DNA of 55,923 nucleotides from Stutzerimonas kunmingensis (GTDB taxonomy: Bacteria; Pseudomonadota; Gammaproteobacteria; Pseudomonadales; Pseudomonadaceae): the NCBI RefSeq assembly GCF_014764705.1, contig NZ_JACXXG010000029.1, forward strand, positions 1 to 55,923. Direction: 5' to 3'. Both the position numbers and the translations under genes were made by a program. Below, piece after piece: positions 23,251 to 35,429 of the stretch. A model generated the notes under the pieces. The model worked only from the letters and a program-made list of their open reading frames with translations, made no database searches and had not been told where the DNA came from. The first letter of the stretch is position 1. Every line of letters begins with the position of its first letter.

Positions 23251-24492
23251 ATGACAACTATAAGATCTGCCTTGATCCTCCTGACCATACTTCTCAACAC
23301 TCCCGCATTGGCGCTGGAGCGCGATGCCCTGAAGATCTGGATCAACCAGGACAAGGGCTACAACGCCTTGGGCGAAATCGGCCAGGACTTCAGCAAAGCC
23401 AGCGGCATTCCAGTCACCGTCGCCACCCCCGAGGATCTCGCCGTCCAGTTCGACCGGCTGGCGACGACCAGCAAGGGGCCGGACATCGTCATCTTTGCCC
23501 ATGATCGTTTTGGTTCCTGGATCAACAATGGCCTGCTCGCGCCGGTCACCCCCAGTCCGGAAGCCCTGGCGCGTGCACCAGCCTTCGCCTGGGAAGCGAT
23601 GACCGTCGGCAATCATTACTACGGTTATCCGCTGGCGACCGAGGTGGTCGGCCTGATCTATAACCGCGACCTTGTGCCCGAGCCACCCAGCAGCCTGGCG
23701 GAGGTCGAGGCGCTGGACCGGAGACTACGTGCCGAGGGCAAGCGCGCCATCGAATGGGACTACCGCAACCTCTACTTCTCCTGGCCGATCATCGCCGGCA
23801 GCGGCGGCTACAGCCTGAAGAAAACGAACGGCATCTACGACCTTTCTGACATCGGCCTGAACACCCCCGGCGCCATCGAGGGCATGGAGTCGATCAAGCG
23901 CTTGCTCGACAACCAGACCTTGGACTCCGGCGCTACTTACCAGAGCATGATGGAGGGCTTCAAGGCGGGACGTACGGCGATGATCATCAACGGCCCCTGG
24001 GCCTGGAACGAAGTACGTCAGGCCGATATCCGCTTCGGCATCGCCGACATTCCCACCGCCGACCCAGCACGCAAAGGCAAGCCGTTTGTTGGCGTACTCG
24101 CTGCTGCGATCAACAGCAACAGCCCGAACAAGGCCGCGGCCCATCGCTTCATTGAGGACTACCTGACCAGCCCTGATGGCCTGGCGCGGATCCACGCAGA
24201 AAAGCCTCTGGGCGCAGTGGCCAACCTGGCGCTGATGGAGCGTCTGCGTCACGACCCGCTGATAGCGCACACCTATGCCTCGGCACAGGCGGGCGAAATC
24301 ATGCCGGACATCCCAGAGATGAAGCGCTTCTGGGCGCTGGTCACGCCGCGGATGGAGCCGATGCTCAACGGTCAAAAACCCATTGCGGAAACCCTTACCC
24401 ATATTGCTGAACGACTGGCAAAGGGAGCTCAGATGCAGTCATGGCGCCGCCGCCACTACCCCTTGAGCCCTGATGTGGCCGAGCAGAAATAA
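23251..24492 (+). CDS. Second MalE-like binding protein, orphan
   Basis: A 413-residue periplasmic solute-binding protein paralogous to MalE. The signal peptide covers about 1-22, and the mature part has DALKIWINQDKGYNALGEIG, GPDIVIFAHDRFGSWINNGLL, INGPWAWNEV and KPLGAVANLALMERL, each with a MalE counterpart. It ends with about 20 extra basic residues compared with MalE. No permease or ATPase lies beside it, so it may share MalFGK, hand ligand to the chemoreceptor, or have a different dextrin-length preference. It follows malM by 48 bases with AGGA upstream. It is the last gene of the mal block and convergent with norD. Confidence 0.88.
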   Translation: MTTIRSALILLTILLNTPALALERDALKIWINQDKGYNALGEIGQDFSKASGIPVTVATPEDLAVQFDRLATTSKGPDIVIFAHDRFGSWINNGLLAPVTPSPEALARAPAFAWEAMTVGNHYYGYPLATEVVGLIYNRDLVPEPPSSLAEVEALDRRLRAEGKRAIEWDYRNLYFSWPIIAGSGGYSLKKTNGIYDLSDIGLNTPGAIEGMESIKRLLDNQTLDSGATYQSMMEGFKAGRTAMIINGPWAWNEVRQADIRFGIADIPTADPARKGKPFVGVLAAAINSNSPNKAAAHRFIEDYLTSPDGLARIHAEKPLGAVANLALMERLRHDPLIAHTYASAQAGEIMPDIPEMKRFWALVTPRMEPMLNGQKPIAETLTHIAERLAKGAQMQSWRRRHYPLSPDVAEQK

Positions 24493-24689
24493 CGCATGGC
24501 CAATGTTGGAGGATGGTTTGCGCACGGGGCGAGGCTCGATTAGCCGCCCCAAGTTCGCTCAACCCCATCAGCCCTCGCTGCAGTAGGGCTGCAGACCGGC
24601 CGAGCGGCGATACGCTTCGCGAAGGCGATGATCACCCGCTACGGCGCCAGCGTTCCGATACGACGCACATCGTGCATCTCTCTTTGCGA
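24493..24689. other. Gap between mal and nor regions
   Basis: This stretch of 197 bases separates the second malE (plus) from norD (minus). I found no clear gene, U-run terminator or regulatory box in it. Confidence 0.5.
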
Positions 24690-26531
24690 TCACGACTGGG
24701 TCAGCTGCTTGTACAGCTGCGGCAGGCGGAACGGCAGCTGTTGCGGCTCCTTGATCAGGGTGTAGCCGTTGGCGCCGAACATGTACGGCAGATAATCACC
24801 GGCCTCGCGGTCGATGGTGATGCAGAACGGCAGCAGACCCTGCTTGCGCGCTTCCATGACGGCCTGGCGGGTATCTTCGACGCCGTAGCGGCCTTCATAG
24901 AGGTCCAGATCGTTCGGCTTGCCGTCGGTGACCAGCAGCAACAGCTTGCGCCGCTGCTTGCAGTTGCCAAGCAGCTCGGTGGCCTGGCGGATGGCCGCAC
25001 CCATGCGGGTGTAATAGCCGGGCTTGAGCGCCTGGATACGGCCGCGGGTTTCATCGCCATAGGGCTGGCGGAAGCTCTTCAGCTCCTGCATGCGCACCTG
25101 CTGGCGACGCAGCGAGGAGAAGCCGTACAGCGCAAAGGGATCGCCCACCGCCGACAGTGCTTCGCCGAACAGCAGCAGGCTGTCGATGACCACATCGATC
25201 ACTCGGTGCTCGTTGTCCAGATGCGCGTCGGTGGACATGGACAGGTCGGCCAGCAGCAGGCAGGCCAGGTCGCGGCGATTCTGCCGTTGTTCCATGAACA
25301 GGCCGCGTTCGGCGCACTGGCCGTTCTGCCGCTCGACGTGAAAATCGAGCCAGGCCTGCATGTCCAGTTCGGAACCCTGGGGTTGCTGACGCAGCCACTG
25401 GCGGTCGTTGCGCAAGTGCTCGAACTGCCGGCGCAGGCGCCGCGCCAGGGGCGACAGGTGCAGCGGCAACGGCTTGGCCTCGGCGCCGCGTGGCAGCATC
25501 AGCTGCAGGTTGACGAAATCCTTCTGCAGGCACTGCTTGCGATAGTCCCACTCGGGCAGCTTGATGCCTTCGCCCAGCGGCACATCGTCGAAATCCGCGG
25601 CCGGCAGGTCCAGGTCCAGCTTCAGTCCGCCGCCCTGGCGCATACGCTGACGGGACAGCGCCAGCTCGTCGAGATCCTCGGCGACACGGGCTGCGTCCAG
25701 GTCCTCGGTGTCGTCGCCGCAGCGGTCCAGCTCGATGTGCTCGGACCAGCTGAACAGGTTCTCCAGACGGAACAGCAGCAGGCCACCCTTGCTGGAGCTC
25801 TCGCCCACCCGCCGGGCGCGCTTGCGCTGGCGCGATTCGCCGCCGGGTGGGGTTTCCAGATTGCCCTCACCCTCTTCGGCGCGCTGGGCGGCCTGGGGTT
25901 CACCAAGATTGTCCGCCGGATACAGCCACAGCGGCAGCGGCCAGGGCGCGCGCTCGCTGCGTGGAAACTGGCTGACGCTGCCCGGCTCGCGCAGGGCCTG
26001 GCACAGCGCCGCTTCCAGCGCGGCCTCGGCCTTGGGCAGCTGGCTCGGGTCCGGGCGCAGCTGCAGATGGGCTTCGACCAAGCGCTGATAGCGCGGGCGC
26101 ATGGCCGGAAAATGTTCAAGGATTGCCTGCGTCCAGCGCTGGTTGTCGCGCGCCCAGTGGCGCATCGGCCCGGCCTGCGCGGCGAGCAGCGCCAGCCAGC
26201 GATACAGATCCTGGTTCAGCGAGGTTTCCGGATAGACCGCCAGGCTCTGCGGCAACCGCAGGTTACTGGCGTCGCACCAGGCCACCGGCAGTTGCTTGCA
26301 GGTGCCGGCGACCTGCTGCAGCAGGTTGCGCCGCACGAGCATGTCACGCGCGCTGGCGGCTTCGACGCCGACACCGCTGGCGCCACCCATGGCGCGGAAC
26401 AGCAGCGACAGCGGCCGCTGCATGCTCTCGAGATCGACCCGTGCTTCCGGAAAATCCGGGTTGGCGCGACGGGTGATGAAGCGGTGCCAGACACTACCGA
26501 CCCACTCTTCCACTTCGATGGTAAAGGCCAT
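24690..26531 (-). CDS. norD: Nitric oxide reductase activation protein NorD
   Basis: A 613-residue soluble protein with a C-terminal von Willebrand A domain. The MIDAS metal site is DLSMSTD at about 430. NorD works with the MoxR-type ATPase NirQ/NorQ, here encoded at 34617, to mature or activate the NorBC complex. The N-terminal half is helical and lacks known motifs; a basic stretch RQRKRARRVGES lies near residue 230. The start at 26531 (MAFTIEVEEW) is preferred to the open frame at 26564, which overlaps the terminator hairpin. It lies 82 bases behind norB. Confidence 0.92.
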   Translation of the reverse strand: MAFTIEVEEWVGSVWHRFITRRANPDFPEARVDLESMQRPLSLLFRAMGGASGVGVEAASARDMLVRRNLLQQVAGTCKQLPVAWCDASNLRLPQSLAVYPETSLNQDLYRWLALLAAQAGPMRHWARDNQRWTQAILEHFPAMRPRYQRLVEAHLQLRPDPSQLPKAEAALEAALCQALREPGSVSQFPRSERAPWPLPLWLYPADNLGEPQAAQRAEEGEGNLETPPGGESRQRKRARRVGESSSKGGLLLFRLENLFSWSEHIELDRCGDDTEDLDAARVAEDLDELALSRQRMRQGGGLKLDLDLPAADFDDVPLGEGIKLPEWDYRKQCLQKDFVNLQLMLPRGAEAKPLPLHLSPLARRLRRQFEHLRNDRQWLRQQPQGSELDMQAWLDFHVERQNGQCAERGLFMEQRQNRRDLACLLLADLSMSTDAHLDNEHRVIDVVIDSLLLFGEALSAVGDPFALYGFSSLRRQQVRMQELKSFRQPYGDETRGRIQALKPGYYTRMGAAIRQATELLGNCKQRRKLLLLVTDGKPNDLDLYEGRYGVEDTRQAVMEARKQGLLPFCITIDREAGDYLPYMFGANGYTLIKEPQQLPFRLPQLYKQLTQS

Positions 26532-26554
26532 GGCGGTTACTCCGTGCAGGCACT

Positions 26555-26592
26555 GAAAAAGCAAAACGGCCCGCTGTTACCAGTCGGGCCGT
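26555..26592 (-). terminator. Rho-independent terminator between norB and norD
   Basis: On the minus strand ACGGCCCG (26592-26585) pairs with CGGGCCGT (26573-26566) around an 11-base loop, and the sequence continues GTTTTGCTTTTT. It lies between the norB stop and the norD start, so most norCB transcripts should end here, with norD made by read-through. Confidence 0.85.
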
Positions 26593-26613
26593 CGATCCTC
26601 ATTGCGACTCGTC

Positions 26614-28520
<1,907 letters not shown>

Positions 28521-28577
28521 GGTCGCCTCCTCATGGCTTGGCGTGGCCAGTTTAAGAAGGGGGCTATCGAAACCTGC

Positions 28578-28591
28578 TTGATGGCAATCAA
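28578..28591 (-). promoter_or_regulatory. FNR/Dnr box upstream of norCB
   Basis: TTGATGGCAATCAA is a perfect TTGAT-N4-ATCAA palindrome, 58 bases upstream of the norC start, at a position suited to activation. In P. stutzeri such sites are bound by the NO-responsive regulator DnrD, which is not encoded here. Confidence 0.9.
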
Positions 28592-28788
28592 GAAAAACCT
28601 GAACGTGGCAGTAGGGCTTTCTGGAGACCCTGCAGGAGGAGCGCAAAGCCAGACGCCACGGGGGCTGCAGCGCGCTGCGGGTCACTGGCCTGAATTTTCG
28701 GCGGCGTGACCGTGGCTATATGAGTGGCCCGCGCGGCGATCGCACGCAGGCACTGCCAACACCCCGATGGGCGCCGGCAGGCCGAGAT

Positions 28789-29295
28789 TCAGGCGCGGCG
28801 TTGAGTCGCCAGGCGCAGGCCGGTCTTCTTCAGGATGCGGCTGGACACCAGCATCTCGTTGGCCCGGCAGGCGTTGCCCAGCAGCGCACGAATCTGGTTG
28901 CGGTAGGCCTCGATATCACTGGCATCACGCCCATGCACCATGGCGAACAGGTTGTATGGCCAGCCTTCCTGCCGTGGTCGGCGATAGCAGTGACTGACGA
29001 AAGGCTGGGCACCGATCAGCGCACCCAGTCGCGCGATCTCGGCGTCGTCGACGTCCCACACGGTCATGCCGTTGTGCCGGTAGCCGAGGCGGTAGTGGTT
29101 GGGTATCGCCGCGATACGCCGGATCGCGCCGTCCGCCTGCAGCCGCTGCAGCAGCGCCAGGGTGGCGTCGACGTCGATGCCCAGCTCCCCGGCGAGCCAG
29201 GCCCAGGGATCGGTCACCAGCGGCAGCCCGGCCTCGGTCAGCTCGATCAGGCGGCGGGTCAGGCCATCGTCAGACGGGGAAGTGCAAACCGACAT
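28789..29295 (-). CDS. nirH: Heme d1 biosynthesis protein NirH (siroheme decarboxylase subunit)
   Basis: A 168-residue Lrp/AsnC-like protein. With NirD, NirL and NirG it forms the siroheme decarboxylase that converts siroheme to didecarboxysiroheme on the way to heme d1. It carries the NirL/NirH-type motif CYRRPRQEGWPYNLFAMVHGRD. It overlaps nirG by 26 bases and is the last gene of the nirS unit. The stop at 28789 lies in the norC upstream region. Confidence 0.92.
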   Translation of the reverse strand: MSVCTSPSDDGLTRRLIELTEAGLPLVTDPWAWLAGELGIDVDATLALLQRLQADGAIRRIAAIPNHYRLGYRHNGMTVWDVDDAEIARLGALIGAQPFVSHCYRRPRQEGWPYNLFAMVHGRDASDIEAYRNQIRALLGNACRANEMLVSSRILKKTGLRLATQRRA

Positions 29296-29713
29296 GGAAG
29301 GTTTCCTCTTTCGGCAGATTCAGCACCGCCAGGCCGGTCTTGGCCTCGATGCGCGCGATGCTCTCGGCGATGCCCTGCGGGGTCTCGCAACCGAGCACGA
29401 ACCACATGTTCCAGCGGTGTTCGCGGCGGTAGTTGTGTGCCACTTCGGGCATCGCCTCCAGCTGCGCGGCAACATCGTCGAAGCGCGCCTCCGGCACCGA
29501 CAGCGCGGCCAGGGTGAAGGCGCCGCCAAGCCGGTCGATGTCGAACATTGGCCCGAAACGGGTCAGCGTGCCGTCGTCGAGCAATGCCTGGACCCGCTCG
29601 CGCAGGTCCTCGGACGTGCTGCCCAGCTCCTCCGCCAGCGCTTCCCAGGGGTGGCGCACCAGCGGCAGGCCATGCTGTAGACGATTGATCAACAGCCGGT
29701 CGAATTCATCCAT
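29270..29713 (-). CDS. nirG: Heme d1 biosynthesis protein NirG (siroheme decarboxylase subunit)
   Basis: A 147-residue Lrp/AsnC-like protein of the siroheme decarboxylase group. An N-terminal HTH-like part ([25 protein letters not shown]) is followed by an AsnC-type domain with [15 protein letters not shown], the NirD/NirG version of the heme-binding His motif. It overlaps nirL by 8 bases and nirH by 26, implying translational coupling. Confidence 0.92.
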   Translation of the reverse strand: MDEFDRLLINRLQHGLPLVRHPWEALAEELGSTSEDLRERVQALLDDGTLTRFGPMFDIDRLGGAFTLAALSVPEARFDDVAAQLEAMPEVAHNYRREHRWNMWFVLGCETPQGIAESIARIEAKTGLAVLNLPKEETFHVGLHFPV

Positions 29714-30218
29714 TGGCGACCTCGAGCAGCGGCGGTGCAAAACGGCCACCGCACTGCTTGAAGGCCCGCGTGCTGAACAGCAGCTGATGCGGTACATCGC
29801 TCAGACCGTTGTCCGCCAGCAGGCGCTCGATCAGCTGGCAGACCTGGTCGCGCTCGCGGCCATGGACCATGCAGAACAGGTTGTAGGGCCAGTGCGGCAG
29901 ACGCCGCGGGCGCTGGTAACAGAGATTGACTCCGGCAGCCTGGCCAAGACGTCGACCGACTTCGTCGATCTGCGCGTCGGGGATGTCCATCACCAGCATG
30001 GCGTTGGCGCGAAAGCCCAGCGCGCGGTGCTTGAGCACCAGGCCGAAGCGGCGGAACAGGCCTTCTTCCTGCCAGCGTTGAATCTGTTCGAGGACCTGCG
30101 CCTCGACGCTGCCGATCTGTTCTGCGAGCCGCTGGTAAGGCCGCGCGGCCAGCGGCAGGCCGCCCTCGAGCAGGCGGCGCAGCTGCAGCGCCTGCAGATC
30201 ATTAAGACAACCGGTCAT
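29706..30218 (-). CDS. nirL: Heme d1 biosynthesis protein NirL (siroheme decarboxylase subunit)
   Basis: A 170-residue Lrp/AsnC-like protein with the motif [23 protein letters not shown], matching NirH more than NirD/NirG. Its ATG overlaps the nirD stop as ATGA (30215-30218). It acts in the cytoplasm with its three paralogs encoded next to it to decarboxylate siroheme. Confidence 0.92.
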   Translation of the reverse strand: MTGCLNDLQALQLRRLLEGGLPLAARPYQRLAEQIGSVEAQVLEQIQRWQEEGLFRRFGLVLKHRALGFRANAMLVMDIPDAQIDEVGRRLGQAAGVNLCYQRPRRLPHWPYNLFCMVHGRERDQVCQLIERLLADNGLSDVPHQLLFSTRAFKQCGGRFAPPLLEVANG

Positions 30219-30673
30219 GATGGATCTCCCAGCGGGAAGCCGAGGTCGATGCGAAAGGCCTGCTGCATCGGCAGGTCGAGCGGCACCAGGCCGGTGTCCG
30301 CCTCGATCTCGGCCAGCAGCCGGTCGATGTGTGGCCGATCTGGCCCGGTCAGCACGAACCAGAGGTTGTAGCGATGCTCGCGCAGGTAGTTGTGGTTGAC
30401 CTCGGGAAACGCATTGATGCGCGCCGCGATCTGCTCCAGCCGCGCCGCGGGCACGGCCAGCGCGACCAGCGTGCTGGCGCCGGCACGGCTGTGCTCGAAC
30501 ACCGGGCCGATGCGCGACAGGCCACCGCCCTCGTGCAGATGTTCGAGACAGGCGAGCACCTCGTCCTCGCTGCAGCCAAGCTCGTCGGCCATGGCACGGT
30601 AGGGCTCGGCGCACAGCGGCATGCCGTGCTGGTAGCGGTCGATCAGGCGGCGACTGAGGGCGTCGATCTGCAT
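30215..30673 (-). CDS. nirD: Heme d1 biosynthesis protein NirD (siroheme decarboxylase subunit)
   Basis: A 152-residue Lrp/AsnC-like protein with [16 protein letters not shown], the NirD/NirG form of the conserved motif. It begins one base after the nirF stop and ends in a 4-base overlap with nirL. It is part of the four-protein set (NirD, L, G, H) for heme d1. Separate D, L, G and H genes, as in P. stutzeri and P. aeruginosa, contrast with species that have a fused NirDL. Confidence 0.93.
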   Translation of the reverse strand: MQIDALSRRLIDRYQHGMPLCAEPYRAMADELGCSEDEVLACLEHLHEGGGLSRIGPVFEHSRAGASTLVALAVPAARLEQIAARINAFPEVNHNYLREHRYNLWFVLTGPDRPHIDRLLAEIEADTGLVPLDLPMQQAFRIDLGFPLGDPS

Positions 30674-30674
30674 G

Positions 30675-31850
30675 TCACAACCCCGTCTCGTGGGCGCGGC
30701 TGCTGAAGAAGATGCCGCTCGGACTCTGCGCAGGCAGTCGCTTGAGCAGCTTCAGGGTGTAGGGGTCCCAGACCTGGATTTCCTCGCCATCGCGCACCGA
30801 CAGCCAGAGCTGATCGCCGCGGGCGGTGAACTCCATGTGCAGCACGGCCGGGCCCGGTTCCAGATCGGCGATGACCTCGTGGGTCTCGCTGTCGATGACC
30901 TGGACCTTGCCGTTGTCGGGGTGGGCGAAGTTGACCCAGATCTGCCGCGCGTCAGGTCGTGCCATGACGAAGATCGGCTGACCGGCAACGTCGATGGCGT
31001 CGGTCTGCTGCCACTTCTCGGAATCCATCACCAGCACACGATGCTGGCCGACGGCGGGGACAAAGGTCTGGTTGCCGGCCACGGTCCAGCCTTCCAGGTG
31101 CGGCATCTTGTACACCGGCAGTTTCTGCCGGCCGCGGCCGTAACCATCGAGAATGCGCTCGACACCACGCTCGGGATGCCAGAGGTCGATCTTGGCCATG
31201 CCGTCCTCGCCGAACAGGCCGGCGATGTAATAGCGCCCTTCAGGAGTCAGCAGCGCATCGTAGGGTTGGCGGCCGATACCCTCGAAACGGGTGATCTGCG
31301 GCTCGTTGCCCTGGCTGAAATCCAGCAGCCAGGTTTCATCGGTATCGAACAGGCTGTAGATGAAGCGCCGGCCGGGCACGTCGATCACGCCGACCACCCG
31401 CGAATTGCGGCTGCCGTCGGCCAGCGGCGTCGCCGGTATGTCGGCGACCAGCTCCAGGGTCTTGGCATCGAATACCTTCACCCCGCCCGGCTCGTAGTTG
31501 CCGACCGCGATCAGCGTGCCGTCCTGGCTGATAGCGCCACCGATGCTGTTGCCACCCTGGATGACGCGACGATCGATGCGCTGGCGCAGCAGGTCGACCT
31601 TGGTCAGCCCGCCGTCGCGGCCGAATACGTAGGCGTAGCGCTGATCGCGGGAAAACACCACCGAAGCATGGGACAGGTCGCCCAGGCCCTCGATGCGGGC
31701 GAGCTGGCTCTGGTTGCTGCTCTCGATGATCTGCAGGCTGCCGGTGGCGCGCTCCACCACCACGCCTAGGTCACCGGTACCGCGCAGCGGTTGCTGCGCG
31801 CAGGCCGCAAGCAGGCCGGCCGCAGCCAGCAGCAGAAAAGGACGAATCAT
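30675..31850 (-). CDS. nirF: Heme d1 biosynthesis protein NirF
   Basis: A 391-residue protein with a beta-propeller like the d1 domain of NirS but without a c-heme. The leader ends in a lipobox LLAAC with Cys17, so it should be a periplasmic lipoprotein. NirF acts late in heme d1 formation, after NirJ, and is reported to interact with NirS and NirN. Repeated blade motifs such as YAYVFGRDGGLTKVDL and LWLSVRDGEEIQVWD are visible. It overlaps the nirC stop by 4 bases. Confidence 0.94.
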   Translation of the reverse strand: MIRPFLLLAAAGLLAACAQQPLRGTGDLGVVVERATGSLQIIESSNQSQLARIEGLGDLSHASVVFSRDQRYAYVFGRDGGLTKVDLLRQRIDRRVIQGGNSIGGAISQDGTLIAVGNYEPGGVKVFDAKTLELVADIPATPLADGSRNSRVVGVIDVPGRRFIYSLFDTDETWLLDFSQGNEPQITRFEGIGRQPYDALLTPEGRYYIAGLFGEDGMAKIDLWHPERGVERILDGYGRGRQKLPVYKMPHLEGWTVAGNQTFVPAVGQHRVLVMDSEKWQQTDAIDVAGQPIFVMARPDARQIWVNFAHPDNGKVQVIDSETHEVIADLEPGPAVLHMEFTARGDQLWLSVRDGEEIQVWDPYTLKLLKRLPAQSPSGIFFSSRAHETGL

Positions 31851-32188
31851 GGCTTGGGATATCCTTCCAGAAGGCGGTCGACCAGCCAGGCGATGTCCTG
31901 CTCGTCGAGCAGCGCATTCCAGCCGGGCATGGCGGTGCCGGGGCGGCCGTGGGTAACGGTAGCAATGAGACTGTCGCGGGGTTTGCCAGCGAGCGCCTCG
32001 CGGGTCAGCGCGGGGCCGAGGCCGCCAGTCATGCGCAGGCCATGGCAGGAGCCACAGTCCTGAAGCAGCAGATGGTCGAGCTTCGCCTGGCGTTCGGCAG
32101 TAGGTGCTGCGGCCAGGGCAAGGGGAATCAGGAGGAAGGACGCCAGGGCGAGCCCCAAACGCGATACTACTTGGCGGGACTGAATCAT
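31847..32188 (-). CDS. nirC: Cytochrome c55x NirC
   Basis: A 113-residue periplasmic monoheme cytochrome c with a signal peptide (about 1-27), heme site CGSCH (45-49) and a distal Met in GTAMPGWN. NirC can pass electrons to NirS and may be needed for heme d1 maturation. GGAGGACGTC precedes the start. It lies 17 bases after nirM and overlaps nirF. Confidence 0.93.
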   Translation of the reverse strand: MIQSRQVVSRLGLALASFLLIPLALAAAPTAERQAKLDHLLLQDCGSCHGLRMTGGLGPALTREALAGKPRDSLIATVTHGRPGTAMPGWNALLDEQDIAWLVDRLLEGYPKP

Positions 32189-32205
32189 GACGTCCTCCTG
32201 GGGTG

Positions 32206-32520
32206 TTACTTCTGGCTAAGAACCCACTCGGCGAGGATCTTGGCTTCTTCTTCGGTTACTGGGTTTGGCGGCATCGGGATCGGACCCCAGACACCCTGGC
32301 TGCCGTTCTTGATGTGGCCGGCCAGCAGATCGGCAGCGCCGTCCTGCCCTGCGTACTTGGCGGCGACTTCCTTGAATGCCGGGCCTACCAGCTTGGCATC
32401 GATGCTGTGGCACGCGGCGCAAGGCTTGCTCTTGAACAGCGCTTCGCCGTCCTGTGCGAACGCCGGCTGCAGGGCCAGCGCGCCGCCAAGGGCGAGCAAT
32501 GGGAGCAGAATTTTTTTCAT
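32206..32520 (-). CDS. nirM: Cytochrome c-551 NirM
   Basis: A 104-residue precursor of the classic Pseudomonas cytochrome c-551. The signal peptide is 1-22, the mature part begins [10 protein letters not shown], the heme site is CAACH (34-38), and the distal Met is in PIPMPPN. It is a soluble periplasmic electron donor to NirS. GAGGAAG precedes the start. It follows nirS directly across a strong hairpin. Confidence 0.95.
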   Translation of the reverse strand: MKKILLPLLALGGALALQPAFAQDGEALFKSKPCAACHSIDAKLVGPAFKEVAAKYAGQDGAADLLAGHIKNGSQGVWGPIPMPPNPVTEEEAKILAEWVLSQK

Positions 32521-32542
32521 GAGTACTTCCTCAAGGCTAATC

Positions 32543-32568
32543 GGGGGCGGATCTTGAGGCCCGCCCCC
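32543..32568 (-). repeat. Hairpin between nirS and nirM
   Basis: GGGGGCGG (32543-32550) and CCGCCCCC (32561-32568) form an 8-bp GC stem with a 10-base loop right after the nirS stop. No U-run follows on the minus strand. It probably stabilises a nirS-only mRNA or weakly attenuates, so that NirS is made in excess over the downstream proteins. Confidence 0.65.
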
Positions 32569-32576
32569 AGGTGGAC

Positions 32577-34355
<1,779 letters not shown>

Positions 34356-34401
34356 TTATTTGGTGCGATTGCATCCTAGGAGAGGGGAACTGACTAAGCG
34401 C

Positions 34402-34415
34402 TTGACGACAATCAA
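34402..34415 (-). promoter_or_regulatory. FNR/Dnr-type box upstream of nirS
   Basis: TTGACGACAATCAA differs from TTGAT-N4-ATCAA at one position. It lies 116 bases before nirS and is distinct from the box serving nirQ, so each arm of this divergent region has its own site. Confidence 0.75.
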
Positions 34416-34514
34416 GAGAGCCCCCGGCACCCCCTCAGCGTGACGCCTTGTCGCGGGCGTAACGGGTCGAAACGTCTGGAATCGGCTTCGATTGGTTGGC
34501 ATCAGGTGCGGGAC

Positions 34515-34528
34515 TTGATCGCAATCAA
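34515..34528 (+). promoter_or_regulatory. FNR/Dnr box upstream of nirQ
   Basis: TTGATCGCAATCAA is a perfect palindrome 89 bases upstream of the nirQ start, consistent with activation of nirQOP by a Dnr/FNR-type protein under low oxygen and NO. Confidence 0.88.
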
Positions 34529-34616
34529 GCTTTGCCGGCGGATGGCTTGAGAGGGGTCGGTGGGGCCGGTAGCTTGGCGATGGAAATAACCAACTGCTGC
34601 CGTGAGGTACTTGCCT

Positions 34617-35429
34617 GTGAATGCGATTGAAATCCCGACTGCCGCCGGCACGCCTGACGCGCCCTTCTACCAACCGCTGGGCAACGAGGAGCAGCTGTTC
34701 CAGCAGGCCTGGCAGCACGGCATGCCGGTGCTGATCAAGGGCCCGACCGGCTGCGGCAAGACCCGCTTCGTGCAGCACATGGCGCATCGGCTCAATCTGC
34801 CGCTGTACACCGTGGCCTGCCATGACGACCTCTCCGCCGCCGATCTGGTCGGCCGTCACCTGATCGGCGCCCAAGGCACCTGGTGGCAGGACGGCCCGCT
34901 GACCCGTGCGGTACGGGAAGGCGGAATCTGCTACCTGGACGAGGTGGTCGAGGCGCGACAGGACACCGCCGTGGTACTGCACCCGCTGGCCGACGACCGC
35001 CGCGAGCTGTTCATCGAGCGCACCGGCGAGGCGCTCAAGGCGCCGCCGGGCTTCATGCTGGTGGTGTCCTACAACCCCGGTTACCAGAACCTGCTCAAGG
35101 GCATGAAGCCGAGCACCCGCCAGCGTTTCGTGGCGATGCGCTTCGATTACCCGCCGGCCGCCGAGGAGGTGCGCATCGTCGCCAACGAGGCGCAGGTGGA
35201 TGACGAACTCGCCGCCCAGGTGGTCAAGCTCGGCCAGGCGCTGCGCCGGTTGGAGCAGCATGATCTGGAGGAAGTCGCCTCGACCCGCCTGCTGATCTTC
35301 ACCGCGCGGATGATTCGCTCCGGCATGACGCCGCGTCAGGCCTGCCTGGCGTGCCTCGCCGAGCCGCTGTCGGATGACCCGCAGACGGTCGCCGCGCTGA
35401 TGGATGTGGTCGATGTCCACTTCGCCTGA
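34617..35429 (+). CDS. nirQ: MoxR-type ATPase NirQ
   Basis: A 270-residue AAA+ ATPase of the MoxR/CbbQ/NorQ family. Walker A is GPTGCGKT (42-49) and Walker B is ICYLDEVVEA near 102-111. It cooperates with the VWA protein NorD to activate NO reductase and influences nitrite reductase. The start is a GTG at 34617 with GAGG nine bases upstream; a second GTG at 34602 in the same frame lacks a good site. It overlaps nirO by 17 bases. Confidence 0.93.
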   Translation: MNAIEIPTAAGTPDAPFYQPLGNEEQLFQQAWQHGMPVLIKGPTGCGKTRFVQHMAHRLNLPLYTVACHDDLSAADLVGRHLIGAQGTWWQDGPLTRAVREGGICYLDEVVEARQDTAVVLHPLADDRRELFIERTGEALKAPPGFMLVVSYNPGYQNLLKGMKPSTRQRFVAMRFDYPPAAEEVRIVANEAQVDDELAAQVVKLGQALRRLEQHDLEEVASTRLLIFTARMIRSGMTPRQACLACLAEPLSDDPQTVAALMDVVDVHFA

